DNA from: Allygus modestus
Lineage: Eukaryota; Arthropoda; Insecta; Hemiptera; Cicadellidae
Reading direction: 5' to 3'
Assembly (NCBI GenBank): GCA_963675035.1
Contig: OY776111.1
Coordinates: 79,486,946 to 79,550,945 of the forward strand
DNA: 64,000 bases
Shown: positions 1 through 9,940 of the stretch, piece after piece
How the letters are laid out: each line of letters opens with the position of its first letter
How positions within the stretch are numbered: position 1 is the stretch's first letter
Program-made: the position numbers and the translations under genes
Notes under the pieces: model-generated
Seen by the model: only the letters and a program-made list of their open reading frames with translations
What the model was told of the DNA's origin: nothing
Database searches by the model: none

Positions 1-183
1 CCGATTGTTGTAATTGATTGCTCCAAACAAAATGAATCTGTAAAATCGTCTAGTGTTGATATAAAAATAGAAATGGAATTTCAAGAAAACGTACCTGCAA
101 ATACATCTGCGTATTGTTTAATTTTGCACGATAAAATTGTTACATACACACCGTTGACCGGTATTGTAAAGACAGTATTGTAA
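1..183 (+). CDS. Major capsid protein (hexon-like), C-terminal 60 residues only
   Basis: The window opens inside this reading frame, which ends at a TAA at 181-183. Its last residues align by eye with the end of the complete capsid protein at 49576-50766: both have a VIDCSKQ segment, then AYCLILHD about 40 residues later and a YTP(L/I)TG tail. This protein is the double-jelly-roll major capsid protein of Polinton/adintovirus elements. The rest of the gene lies to the left of the window. It shows that the left edge is the right-hand part of another, related element, because the next genes also follow the capsid gene in the 36-58 kb copy. Confidence 0.8.
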   Translation, partial: PIVVIDCSKQNESVKSSSVDIKIEMEFQENVPANTSAYCLILHDKIVTYTPLTGIVKTVL

Positions 184-222
184 AACGTTGTACCACCACC
201 GGCACCGCCACTGTCGCTAACC

Positions 223-257
223 TATAAATAGCGGAGCAACAATGCGGGTCTTCAGTT
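223..257 (+). promoter_or_regulatory. TATA box plus arthropod initiator
   Basis: TATAAATA at 223-230 and TTCAGTT at 251-257, about 31 bases apart, ending 17 bases before the ATG at 274. The spacing is that of a Pol II core promoter with a TCAGT initiator. Confidence 0.65.
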
Positions 258-273
258 GATCGCCTATCGTCGC

Positions 274-1166
274 ATGGGTAACGTCTTCTACAAAATGAGT
301 TCTCCATCTGTTGTACAAGGTAATGCAGAGGTAGCACCGTTATTGGAACATGATAATACCGAAGCAGAAATCATTAAGGAAATAACTGCATTTTTAAAGT
401 TTGGTAAAAGAGATAGAGAGGAGGAAAGTAATGCAGATCCATCAAAGGTAGTATCAAAGAGGAAGAAGAAAGTTGAAGAAAATATTCCTCCTCACATTTT
501 AACTGAAGTTTTTTTGCGAATCTTTTACCCCATCTCAGCATGCATCAGTAAAAGTGTATCAGTTGGATTGATGAAATCATTGGATTATTCCCCTACAGTA
601 ATACTACACCATGGAACAAAAAAGGCATGGTTTTATTTTCGCAAAATGCTTGGGAGTCATTTTTGAAACATGTACATTTAATAGAATGTTATTTAACTAA
701 CAGTTTGTGTGGAAGGAAAACACATATTCGACTTTTGGATTGTGACAATGAAATAGATATTGTTAAACATCGCGGACAACTACAAGTGCGAATTAGAGAC
801 TTGACTCAACATGAAAATAAGATTCTACTGTCACGTGAAGAATTCTACGTTTTAAACTACGCAACAGAACCTATTACAAGGTACATGAGACAGTTGGTAT
901 TTGCAAGCGCTATTATTAAAGAATATTTGCACGATACTTTGGAAAAACAACCTGATAGCACCATCGTGTACGGACCTGTGGATACATCTATTTTTAATAG
1001 AATACCTCATGAAGTTTGCATGTGGAGAAAGTTAAAGGATTTTGAACCACTTGTAGAAATCGCTACAGAGGCTACAGAAGAAACAACACAGGAAGAAGAA
1101 ACAAAAAATCAAGAAGAAGAAAACGAAACACAAGAAGAAGAAGAAGAAGAAGTTAAAAAAGACTAA
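274..1166 (+). pseudogene. Unknown Polinton accessory protein, frameshifted copy (counterpart of 51050-51610)
   Basis: Two overlapping frames make up one gene. The first runs from the ATG at 274 to a stop at 666; the second is open from about 627 to 1166. The break lies at the A6 run near 615-620, and past it the second frame carries on the similarity to the intact gene at 51050-51610. Both proteins end in a hydrophobic helical stretch followed by an EV-x-W-(R)KL segment. In this copy that segment is followed by a long Glu/Lys/Thr tail that the other copy lacks. The N-terminal third is charged (a KRKKK run). It sits directly after the capsid gene, like its counterpart, and has its own TATA/initiator promoter. 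Function unknown. The frameshift is either decay or a homopolymer sequencing error. Confidence 0.6.
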
Positions 1167-1266
1167 AGTTTAACTTAATAAAGAAGAACATACGTGGGGT
1201 AGGCCTATTGGGGACGGTGCCCACGTTAAATATACACCAACGCGCTGAGAACTGTACGGCCTGAGC

Positions 1267-1303
1267 TATAAAAGCTCTACCGTGGTGTGGAAACAGTTCA
1301 GTC
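1267..1303 (+). promoter_or_regulatory. TATA box plus initiator
   Basis: TATAAAAG at 1267-1274 and TTCAGTC at 1297-1303 (33 bases from first T to the initiator A), 13 bases before the ATG at 1316. Between them lies ACCGTGGTGTGGAAAC, a string that recurs near 52393 in the other Polinton. Confidence 0.65.
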
Positions 1304-1315
1304 GACATCCGAAAG

Positions 1316-1921
1316 ATGGAGAGGTCTGGTGTAATTGAATTTCAAGCTTTCCGTGGAAACAATGATAGATACATTGTTAAAGAACTAATCATCTTAGACC
1401 TGCAAACATATGTTATTTATAATTTTTTATTCAAACCTCCATTTCCTTTTAACAAATTAACCTCCAAATCCAAAAGAATTAATAAGTGGTTGACGAGAAA
1501 CTTGCATCACATTGGTTGGAATGAAGGTTATACAAGTTTTGAAGAAGTGGAAAGCATTATGAATCACTACTGCAGTAAATTTACAAGACTTTATACAAAA
1601 GGATTAGAAAAGCGCAATTGGATCCAGCTTTATACTACAAAAGATGTAATAGATGTTGAAATGGATAAGTGTTTCAAATTTGAGATGGACAATATTTGTA
1701 TTTTAACAAAGAATGATAAACACGCACAATTTCATTGTGCTGTAAAGAACGCTTATCGTTTAGCTGCTTTTCTACATCCTCAAAGTGGAGGGGGAACCGG
1801 TGGGTATAAAAGCGGGGATAGCGAGGAGACCCACCATCAGTATTACTCCAGACTCCAACGAGATAACACGTATCAAGATGGCATCACAGAAATTTCTGCA
1901 GACATTGGCGGATCAGTTTAA
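1316..1921 (+). CDS. Unknown Polinton accessory protein (paralogue of 51598-52044)
   Basis: 201 residues, ATG at 1316. The N-terminus (IEFQAFRGNN-R-IVKEL) and the middle (RINKWLTRN-HHI-W; LYTKGLEK) closely match the 148-residue protein at 51598-52044, so this is a conserved gene at the same place in two elements. The C-terminal ~50 residues have no counterpart and overlap the promoter and first codons of the next gene (the TATA box at 1805 lies inside this frame). I recognise no domain. Conservation between diverged copies argues that the protein is functional; its role is unknown. Confidence 0.7.
   Translation: MERSGVIEFQAFRGNNDRYIVKELIILDLQTYVIYNFLFKPPFPFNKLTSKSKRINKWLTRNLHHIGWNEGYTSFEEVESIMNHYCSKFTRLYTKGLEKRNWIQLYTTKDVIDVEMDKCFKFEMDNICILTKNDKHAQFHCAVKNAYRLAAFLHPQSGGGTGGYKSGDSEETHHQYYSRLQRDNTYQDGITEISADIGGSV
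1805..1842 (+). promoter_or_regulatory. TATA box plus initiator inside the upstream gene
   Basis: TATAAAAG at 1805-1812 and ATCAGTA around 1836-1842, 34 bases apart, 36 bases before the ATG at 1878. The promoter lies within the 3' part of the preceding coding frame. Confidence 0.6.
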
Positions 1922-2246
1922 CACCCAATCAAAATCAACTATACTACCAACAAGAAAAACTTCAGAAATTAAAGAAAACAAACATTACATCGTGCACGGC
2001 ATGAGGAAGATTGAAACATCAGTGGGAGACGCTATTCTCGTATCTTTAAGCGATGCTCCATACACAGTAGGAGATGAAGCGAAATTCCAAATTTTCCTGC
2101 CCAAGAGATTTGTTCAACTGCTTCAAAATGAAGATCTGCAAAACATCGAACCTGGAACCTTGTATATAGTATCACACGGAGTCAGCGGGAACAACTCTAC
2201 CGAGCTATCTCTGCATTTAACCTCGTCCGGAACTTCAAATTGTTAG
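1878..2246 (+). CDS. Small unknown protein, 122 residues, possible OB-fold-like
   Basis: Start taken at the ATG at 1878 because the promoter sits at 1805-1842; the same frame is open upstream to 1785 but that part lies over the promoter. The protein has alternating hydrophobic strands: a HYIVHGMRKIET segment, then DAILVSLSDAPY, a KFQIFLPKRFVQLL segment and a C-terminal LYIVSHG strand. That order is compatible with a small beta-barrel such as an OB fold (inference from pattern only). No counterpart was found in the 36-58 kb element. Not recognised further. Confidence 0.55.
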   Translation: MASQKFLQTLADQFNTQSKSTILPTRKTSEIKENKHYIVHGMRKIETSVGDAILVSLSDAPYTVGDEAKFQIFLPKRFVQLLQNEDLQNIEPGTLYIVSHGVSGNNSTELSLHLTSSGTSNC

Positions 2247-2307
2247 ATTAAGCCAATATCATGTAAAACTTGAAATGTATTTTATGTAAAAAAAAAAATA
2301 AAATATA

Positions 2308-2358
2308 AAAAAGATAAAATATCAGTATTAACTCCAAGTACTGATATTTTATCTTTTT
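2308..2358 (+). terminator. Perfect 20-bp hairpin after the gene, 11-nt loop
   Basis: Bases 2308-2327 are the exact reverse complement of 2339-2358 (stem rich in A/T with a TATCAGTA end), loop 2328-2338. It lies 60 bases after the stop at 2246, just past an A-rich stretch at 2289-2305. It may mark the 3' end of the transcript or insulate it from the next promoter at 2398; the function is inferred. Confidence 0.5.
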
Positions 2359-2397
2359 AAAAACATTCTTTGGTGACCTTGACCTAGATTTAGAACT

Positions 2398-2440
2398 TAT
2401 AAAATGCGCTGTATTGGTTAAAGGATTATCACTTTCATAC
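2398..2440 (+). promoter_or_regulatory. TATA box upstream of the IAP gene
   Basis: TATAAAAT at 2398-2405 with a weaker initiator-like TTCATAC at 2434-2440. A short upstream frame of 12 codons starts at the ATG at 2450 and stops at 2488, before the IAP start, so translation may be restrained or the leader may be spliced. Confidence 0.45.
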
Positions 2441-2565
2441 AGACTGACAATGAGTTGGTGGGGGAACATTATGGTGGGGGAAGGGTAGGTACCTGCCCTA
2501 CACGCTTACGCCGTGTCAGTATACCTCCGACATTTGCCTTGGTACAACCTACAAAAAAAAAAAAA

Positions 2566-3075
2566 ATGGAACATATGGTAGTAAAAAGGAGAATGAGATT
2601 TCCTAAATATGCACAGTTACAATCGAGATTGGATACGTTTGATGCAGCATTAAAAGACTCGTTTCTATACAAGTCTAGAATGGAGTTTGCAGATGCTGGT
2701 TTCTTTTACATGGGGCAAGATGATAAGACCGTATGTTACAATTGCGGAGGAGGATTGCAGGATTGGCAAGCGACAGATAACCCATGGGAAGAACATGCAC
2801 GATGGTTTGACAGGTGTGCTTATCTGTTAGTTCAAAAAGGTAGAGAGTTTGTACAAAACCATCGGAGAGTTTATAAACCTCATCCTGTTAAAACACCAGC
2901 AGGAGAAAATAAGAGCGAAGGAAACGAATGTGTAGTATGTTTGTCCTCTGAGAAAAATTTACTATTTTTACCTTGTAGACACTGTTGTACATGCGCTGAT
3001 TGTGGACTGATGTATAACCATTGCATTATATGCAGAACTCCAATAGGTTACGTGATGAAAATATTCATATCGTAG
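2566..3075 (+). CDS. iap: Inhibitor of apoptosis protein, one BIR and a RING
   Basis: 169 residues from the ATG at 2566, which directly follows an A-run. The frame is open further upstream but without another ATG. A single BIR domain occupies about residues 19-90, with the zinc ligands C57, C60, H77 and C84 and the usual GFFYMG and W-x(5)-H spacing. A C3HC4 RING follows at about residues 122-158 (C122, C125, C137, H139, C143, C146, C153, C156). BIR-RING proteins of insects and insect DNA viruses bind caspases or their antagonists and act as E3 ubiquitin ligases that block apoptosis. One BIR plus RING is the short viral type. No IAP is present in the nested element at 36-58 kb, where a different RING gene is found near the same end. 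Confidence 0.88.
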   Translation: MEHMVVKRRMRFPKYAQLQSRLDTFDAALKDSFLYKSRMEFADAGFFYMGQDDKTVCYNCGGGLQDWQATDNPWEEHARWFDRCAYLLVQKGREFVQNHRRVYKPHPVKTPAGENKSEGNECVVCLSSEKNLLFLPCRHCCTCADCGLMYNHCIICRTPIGYVMKIFIS

Positions 3076-3101
3076 ATGTGAAAAAAATGGAGGGGTGTGC
3101 G

Positions 3102-3136
3102 TATAAAACGAAGGCGAGGAGGTGGGAAGCTCACTC
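3102..3136 (+). promoter_or_regulatory. TATA box plus TCACT initiator-like site
   Basis: TATAAAAC at 3102-3109 and TCACT at 3131-3135 (31 bases apart), 30 bases upstream of the ATG at 3165 and 26 bases after the IAP stop. Confidence 0.5.
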
Positions 3137-3164
3137 CGCGAGTAGCCGTACACGAGGTAACATC

Positions 3165-3548
3165 ATGGCTCTCAAAATTAAATGTGTCCACTACAATACT
3201 GTTCATCTTTCTACAGTTCATGATTTGCAACTTCTTTCCGATGACTTAAAAGTTTTGATTGTAAACGGCTACAAAGTAACATTGGATATTTTTGCAACAA
3301 ACACTTTAGCTCAAGAACACTGGAGAACATCCGCAACTACACTTCCACCGACACAGCTGAATAGATATAATTTTGAAGAGTATGAACCTCTCGCCTCGTT
3401 CAATGTCGGCAGCTCTAAGGAATCGGAGACTTCATCGTGGCAACCAACATCACTTCCACCCGCGCCTAGAATGAAGTATTATTGTGGAGAATGTGAACCC
3501 TACCCATCTACAGAAGCAACGGCCACTGCAGGATCGACGGTTCTCTGA
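3165..3548 (+). CDS. Unknown 127-residue protein, last gene of the left element
   Basis: The ATG at 3165 was chosen because a TATA box and initiator lie just upstream. The first half is mixed with short hydrophobic strands (LKVLIVNGYKVTLDIF). The second half is rich in Ser, Thr, Pro and Glu, with a YYCGECEPYP segment near the end that could be a small metal-binding or disulphide site. No family recognised. A polyadenylation signal AATAAA lies about 30 bases downstream (near 3578). Confidence 0.45.
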   Translation: MALKIKCVHYNTVHLSTVHDLQLLSDDLKVLIVNGYKVTLDIFATNTLAQEHWRTSATTLPPTQLNRYNFEEYEPLASFNVGSSKESETSSWQPTSLPPAPRMKYYCGECEPYPSTEATATAGSTVL

Positions 3549-3719
3549 CAATCATTGCCTATGTGTACATTAATGTAAATAAAGAAATAGTTAGAATTAA
3601 GTCTACTGACTTGCACTTTTTTTTTATTCGATGTGTATCATTGTAAATAAAGAAATAAAAATAAAAGTTAGAAATCTTGCACAGGTTTCATTTGATTGTT
3701 TTCATTCCATAAATATATC

Positions 3720-4082
3720 TATCTTGCACAAGTTTGATTCGATAGTTTTAAACTATCAAAATTATTTGATGCTAAACTTTTTAGCCAAAGTATGGCATGT
3801 GAGTACTATGCTGGCGCGGCTCAACAATACGAACAAGATGGTGCATTCAGAATTTAGATCCGACGAGGGAATTAGGAGCAATAGCGGAAAACCTTCAAAA
3901 TATTGTTTTTTCGCTATTACTGCTATACCCTTAGTCGGATCTGAATTATGAATGCACCAACTTCTTCGTCTTGTTGAGACGCGTCAGCAGACTACCCACA
4001 TGCCATATTTTGGGTAAAACGTTTAGCAACAAATAATTTTGATAGTTTGAAACCATCGAATCAAAACTTGTGCAAGATAGCT
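3720..4082. repeat. Foldback repeat (long imperfect inverted repeat)
   Basis: About 145 bases at 3720-3865 are repeated in inverted orientation at about 3938-4082 (for example ATCTTGCACAAGTTTGATTC against its reverse complement at 4059-4078), and the centre is also partly self-complementary. Transcribed, it would fold into one long stem. It lies between the last gene and the presumed terminus of the left element. A foldback MITE insertion is the other possibility. Small open frames in it are by-products. Confidence 0.7.
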
Positions 4083-4208
4083 TTTTAAAAACTACTTCAG
4101 ACGACCTTGACCTACTCCAAACATCCATGACGTCATTAATACGTCGCCAACTACGTCGCCAACTACGTCATTCCTACGTCATCAAAGTCACGTGACCGGA
4201 AGCTGTCA

Positions 4209-4276
4209 ATCAAGTGAGCCAAAAGCCGCAAAATCCCACTACTCAAGTGAGCCAAAACCGGCAAACCCCCACTACT
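4209..4276. repeat. Tandem 32-33-bp repeat; possible right terminus of the left Polinton
   Basis: Two copies of a unit containing CAAGTGAGCCAAAA and ending in CACTAC. The second ends ...CCCCCACTACT at 4276. Read from the other strand this end begins AGTAGTGGGGG, close to the AGTAGG start of the two elements at 19630 and 36143. CRE-like ACGTCA/ACGTC repeats occur just upstream (4130-4190). If this is the terminus the target duplication would be CAAATA (4277-4282), which cannot be checked because the left end is outside the window. Confidence 0.35.
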
Positions 4277-4360
4277 CAAATACTTTTACAAGTCAAATAT
4301 GACTGTTTTAATATAAAAGAAATAAATACTGGTTGTATATTTAACTGACTTGATTTTTAT

Positions 4361-4986
4361 TCCTGAATTAAGTCAAGTCTACATGCTGATTTTATAAAAT
4401 CGCAATTCAAAGTACAGGTAAATTTTCATTAAATAAAAGTCAAGATATACCCATAATTAAGGGAGAAACTAAACTAAATCTATTGTTTTGAACTGTAAAT
4501 AAATAATGTACACCATTATTTACCATTATTTTCTAACACAGTTTCTCAGAAATATTTTTGATAAAGAGAAAGCCTCACTGGCGCTGTGACGGTGCGTTTT
4601 GGGGGGTTATTTGGCAGTGGCGCTTAGCCGGCATGCTACCTGGCCTGTGGCACTTTCCCGTAGGACCGAATCGCCACTAGCAATGAGATAATGACACAAT
4701 AAGATTAAAGCAGATACGTTAAACCTGTGTGGTCTCCATAGCCTATTGCTAACATAGCCCTCCTAACATTGTGTATTAAATTCTTACAAATAATATCCAA
4801 ACAGTTTACACAACTTAGGATGCTTACATAAACTGTTTTTAAAAACCATAATGTTATTAGTGAATTTCCTATGGAAAAGTGAACTATTAGCATGACCCTC
4901 ACGGTGAAACTTAAGCCCGGGACCACCATAGAAGTTCCTAACGTGACCCCCTGAACACGTTTTGGGGGGTCGTTCAAAATTATGTA

Positions 4987-5066
<80 letters not shown>

Positions 5067-6017
5067 CATTCTAGCGGTCGTATTTTTAGTCCGATTTACT
5101 TCAAATTTGGTAGAGACGTTCCTTTCTATAATCAGTTGGACAAGATCGTTGGTCAAGACAATCGGAAAACTCTAACCCCCTTTTTTGGGGATTATTCTTT
5201 CAAATTTCGAGTTTTTGGGCCCAAAAAGGGTCAGAAAAGCCCCGGACGTAAAATTAATGCTTGTATTAAGATGGGAATTAGTGAAGCGAAAGTTTCAAGC
5301 CCTCTCTCGTCATTCTAGCATAAATATTTACCGAGTTATTAAAGAAAATGTATATCGGCTAAACACAGTACGTTGTCTTATGGGGTTTTTACATTAGAAA
5401 AGCATGTTATTCATTTGTTGGTGTATTTGTGTCATCCCCAGCAACCTCGCGCCTACTTTCAAGCCTGACTGGACCTTCTCCTAACCTTATAATGCCCAAA
5501 ATTGTATTCCTAGCATTGTAGGTAAATGAAACCAGGAGCACCAGAACAGCCAAAAAATCAATGTTTTCAGATTTCAATAAAAATGGAGTAAATGTATGTT
5601 TTTACACTGGTTTTGAGTTTTAAAAGTTTTGTATGTGGAAATTCACTTTCCTCACGTCAGCGTGCTGCGTGCGAAATCGTTTAAGACCTTATTACGAACA
5701 TTTTCCATAAAATATTTTAAACAAAAAACCCACACGTATTTTACCCTGCACTTAGAGTTTTTGTGCGAATCAACTTTATTCGAAGGACTATTCCATGGCC
5801 ATGGTCGGAAAACATTCTTAAGATTTAACGTGGTCGAGGTTGTAAATTTCTTGTAAATAAAGGTCACAAAAGATATATAACCAAAATATTAATAAAGCGT
5901 CTGCAAATTGTTATCTTAAATAGTTAATTAGCTGCCTCACGAACGCAACTGGAAACCTAATCCCCTAATACACCCCATACGATATTTCCCTCTCCCCAGA
6001 TAAGTATGAGAACCATT
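4361..6017. other. Intergenic; diverged microsatellite-bearing repeat
   Basis: No gene supported. Part of it (about 4890-5400) is a diverged copy of the repeat family at 8244-9940: it has the AAGCCCGGGACCA segment, a (TA)n tract at about 4984-5071, then a segment ending CTAAACACAGTACGTTGTC near 5360-5380. Open frames of TA-repeat (Tyr-Ile) are artefacts. Confidence 0.5.
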
Positions 6018-7303
6018 ATCAAGGACCTAACGGCGTGTTATCTGCTCCTGACGCCGGCCCCCTTGACAAGTCGTTACACCATGACCCCTTCATTAGGCGC
6101 TACCCAGAGATCAAGGACCTAACGGCGTGTTATCTGCTCCTGACGCCGACCACCTTGACAAGTCGTTACACCATGACCCCTTCATTAGGCGCTACCCAGA
6201 GATCAAGGACCTAACGACGTGTTATCTGCTCCTGAAGCCGACCACCTTGACAAGTCGTTACACCATGACCCCTTCATTAGGCGCTACCGAGAGATCAAGG
6301 ACCTAACGGCGTGGTATCTGCTACTGACGCCGACCACCTTGACAAGTCGTTGCACCATGACCCCTTCATTAGGCGCTACCCAGAGATCAAGGACCTAACG
6401 GCGTGTTATCTGCTCCTGACGCCGACCACCTTGACAAGTCGTTACACCATGACCCTTTCATTAGGCGCTACCCAGAGATCAAGGACCTAAAGGCGTGTTA
6501 TCTGCTCCTGACGCCAACCACCTTGACAAGTGGTTACACCATGACCCCTTCATTAGGCGCTACCCAGAGATCAAGGACCTAACGACGTGTTATCTGCTCC
6601 TGAAGCCGACCACCTTGACAAGTCGTTACACCATGACCCCTTCATTAGGCGCTACCCAGAGATCAAGGACCTAACGGCGTGGTATCTGCTCCTGTCGCCG
6701 ACCACCTTGACAAGTCGTTGCACCATGACCCCTTCATTAGGCGCTACCCAGAGATCAAGGACCTAACGGCGTGTTATCTGCTCCTGACGCCGACCACCTT
6801 GACAAGTCGTTACACCATGACCCCTTCATTAGGCGCTACCCAGAGATCAAGGACCTAACGGCGTGTTATCTGCTCCTGACGCCGACCCCCTTGACAAGTC
6901 GTTACACCATGACCCTTCATTAGGCGCTACCCAGAGATCAAGGACCTAACGGCGTGTTATCTGCTCCTGCCGCCGACCCCCTTGACAAGTCGTTACACCA
7001 TGACCCCTTCATTAGGCGCTACCCAGAGATCAAGGACCTAACGGCGTGTTATCTGCTCCTGACGCCGACCCCCTTGACAAGTCGTTACACCATGACCCCT
7101 TCATTAGGCGCTACCCAGAGATCAAGGACCTAACGGCGTGTTATCTGCTCCTGACGCCGACCCCCTTGACAAGTCGTTACACCATGATCCTTCATTAGGC
7201 GCTACCCAGAGATCAAGGACCAAACGGCGTGTTATCTGCTCCTGACGCCGACCCCCTTGACAAGTCGTTACACCATGACCCCTTCAGTAGGCGCTACCCA
7301 GAG
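6018..7303. repeat. Tandem satellite, 92-bp unit, about 14 copies
   Basis: ATCAAGGACC recurs at 6018, 6110, 6202, 6294 and so on every 92 bases to about 7212. Units differ by single substitutions (ACGGCG/ACGACG, GTGTTAT/GTGGTAT) and one-base indels. Each unit includes TTGACAAGTCGTTACACCAT and TTCATTAGGCGCTACC. The last unit runs into unrelated sequence after 7303. Confidence 0.95.
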
Positions 7304-8243
7304 TCTATCATGTGCTGGCACTGCCAACCTTGCCAAAGAAAAATCTGTTCCCGCTCGTAATGTACTGAGGACCCGAGTAGTACTGCAACCTCGCCGATCA
7401 GGCAGTAGCGCTAGTGGAGTACGTATGATTGTTAAAAGATGAATTTGTACCCGAGTCACCGAAAAACTTTAAACGAGCAAATAATAAAAATTTATTAATG
7501 TTGATACAGTTGGTATTATAAAATGTAACAGGTATGTTGATTTATAACAAATCGTTTCTCGAGATGTAAATAGATAAAATGTAGGAAGAGGTAAACAAGA
7601 ACTAAATTAGTGAAATGATAACCTAGAATGTGAGGAATAAATAGCTTGGATAATCTCAAGCTCAAATTAAATGTATTTTCTTAGGATATGTAATCAACTC
7701 TGAGATTGTTCTATGATTTATGTAATCGCAAGTCTAATTAAAATGTATCATTAATTAGTCATTACTCTGCATGGGTACGAAACCTTGGGAAGTTGAATAA
7801 CATAACTACTAAACTATAACCTTGTTTAAGTGACATTAAATGACAGTAATTATCTTGAAAAGTCTGTGTTCCCCAGTTGCAATATAAAATGTATTTCTTT
7901 GTTTAAGAACTGTTTGGTTTATTTTTATTTATTTTTTAAAACGGGAATTCTTGAACTAAAGAGAAAGAACGACTAAAGAGGATGAATAACGAGGATGGTC
8001 CAGTGTAATTACAATACAACACACAATAGCTGCGTCATCACTGACGTCAGAAACGGCGATTAATGTGCCTCAATGTTGGTATGACACTGATGTGCACTGT
8101 AAATTAACGAATTCTGAGTAGTAAAATATTGACTAAATTAAGATTGTTCTGTCATTTCTAGGCAAAAACAAATTCAATGTATTTTTAAGTTTTATTTTTT
8201 GAAAATCTTGTTGTTTAATTACTTGATCTAGATTGTATTATAT
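7304..8243. other. AT-rich intergenic, no gene seen
   Basis: No open frame with coding character, no repeat structure beyond short A/T runs. A CRE-like TGACGTCA lies near 8042. Confidence 0.6.
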
Positions 8244-8419
8244 TAGCAAATTTCCCCAATAGGGAAAAAAGCTATTACCGTAGTCAGCATGGTAAGACCT
8301 AGGCCCGGGACCATGATAACTTTTAGTTATGAGGTCCCTGGACCCCAAAAATCGCATTCTTTCGAAACTCTATATATAAATAAATAAATACATATATATA
8401 TATATGTGTGTGTGCGTGC

Positions 8420-8508
<89 letters not shown>

Positions 8509-9940
8509 GGTGCGATAACTCTTGCAAAAAAGGTCCGATTTTGATTAAATTTGGTACAAACGTGTAAAGCAGCATTTATGACTTTAAGTTTAAAAACCAG
8601 ACAGATCGACCCATCCGAAGTGGTATTTTGGGGGGGTTTTGTACCCCAAAAATGGGTTTTTAGCGAATTTCCCCTATAGGGAAGAAGCTATTACCGTAGG
8701 TCTCATAGTAAGACTTAAGCCCCAGACCATGATAACTTTTTGTTTTGAGGTCCCCAGATGCCAAAAACACTATTCGTTCAAATTTATATATATATATATA
8801 TCTATATATGTGTCCGTGAATGCGATAACTTGAGTAAAAAACGTCCGATTTCGATTAAATTTGGCTCAAATGTGTAAGATGACATTCATGACTTTAAGTT
8901 TGAAAACCACAAAAATCGGACCATGGGAAGGGGGGTTTATGGGGGTTTTAAATTTTCCAAAAATCAGTTTTTTGCATTTTTCACCCTAAAATTTTTAAAA
9001 AACTTAATTTTGGTTTTAACCATGTTATACAGCTTAAAAAAAACAAATAATATGGTATTTTGAATTATTAACCTAGGTTAAGTGGTTGCGGAGAGAATTT
9101 AAAAAGCCTACTCATAAAATCTCCCATGTTAATCTTATGGGAAAACAGTTTTTGGCTTTTACTCAGTTTATTTTAGTGTAAACTTCACATTTGCTTTTAC
9201 CAATTAGTTCAGTTCCACAAAACAACCATTTTGGTGTTTATACGCCCAACCGTTGCAGAGATATTCAAAGTGCTAAACACAGTACGTTGTCCAATGTTAT
9301 CCTTATGGAGAAAAAATAAAATTTGATATCTCGATTATTTATGAATGTATGTTGATGAAACTTGGTATGTGGCTTCACGTAGTACTGTTATATTGATATT
9401 TGCCCAAAAAATTGAGTTTTTGTTTATTATTCCCTTAGCAGCAAACCTGCGTTATCAGCCCCCCCGTTATTCTTATGGAGAATAATAAGTCAAATGTAAT
9501 GACTCCCTTAATTATGAACATAAATTAATAAAACTTGGTATGTAGCTTCACTTGGTAGAGTTATATTGATAATTGCATAAAAAACCTTTTTTTGTTCCTT
9601 GTTGCAGCAAACCTGCTTAATCAGCCCCATTTTATTCTTATGGAGAATCACTAAAATGTTATATAGCACTTATTTATGATTGAATATTTATGAAACTTGG
9701 TATGTGGCTTCGCCTAGTTAAATTCTATTTATATTTGCATAAAAACCAATTGTTTGTGTTCCTTATTTCAGCAAACCTACGTACTCATTACCAATGTTAT
9801 TCTTATGGAGAATAATTAAAATCGCTTAAATGTGAATATATTTTTCTGAAACTTGGTATGTGGCTCTATGTGGTATTAAGACATTTGTTATGCATTGGAA
9901 ATTTGCTGAGTACGCAGGTTTGCTGTGACGGGGGTATTTT
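8244..9940 (+). repeat. Microsatellite-bearing dispersed repeat, two joined copies
   Basis: A truncated copy (8244-8660) runs into a longer one (8661-9940). Each begins TTAGC(A/G)AATTTCCCC with the motif GAAGCTATTACCGTAG, then a conserved block, a simple repeat ((TG)n at about 8403-8503; (TA)n at about 8787-8803), then GCGATAACT and AAAGGTCCGAT-like segments. The long copy ends in roughly 165-bp tandem monomers marked by GCAAACCTGC and TTATTCTTATGGAG, closing with CGCAGGTTTGCTGTGACGGG near 9920-9940. No open frame and no inverted ends: a non-autonomous family of unknown type. Confidence 0.75.

Noticed and set aside
3631..4128. Two frames over the foldback repeat (plus 3631-3951, minus 3946-4128)
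   Set aside because: They are mirror images produced by the inverted repeat, with no coding character.
4962..5318. Frames made of Tyr-Ile or Thr-His repeats (also 8327-8575, 11615-11888, 61893-62256)
   Set aside because: These are translations of TA and TG microsatellites.
6018..7303. CRISPR-like array
   Set aside because: The 92-bp units are contiguous and almost identical throughout, with no variable spacers; it is a satellite.
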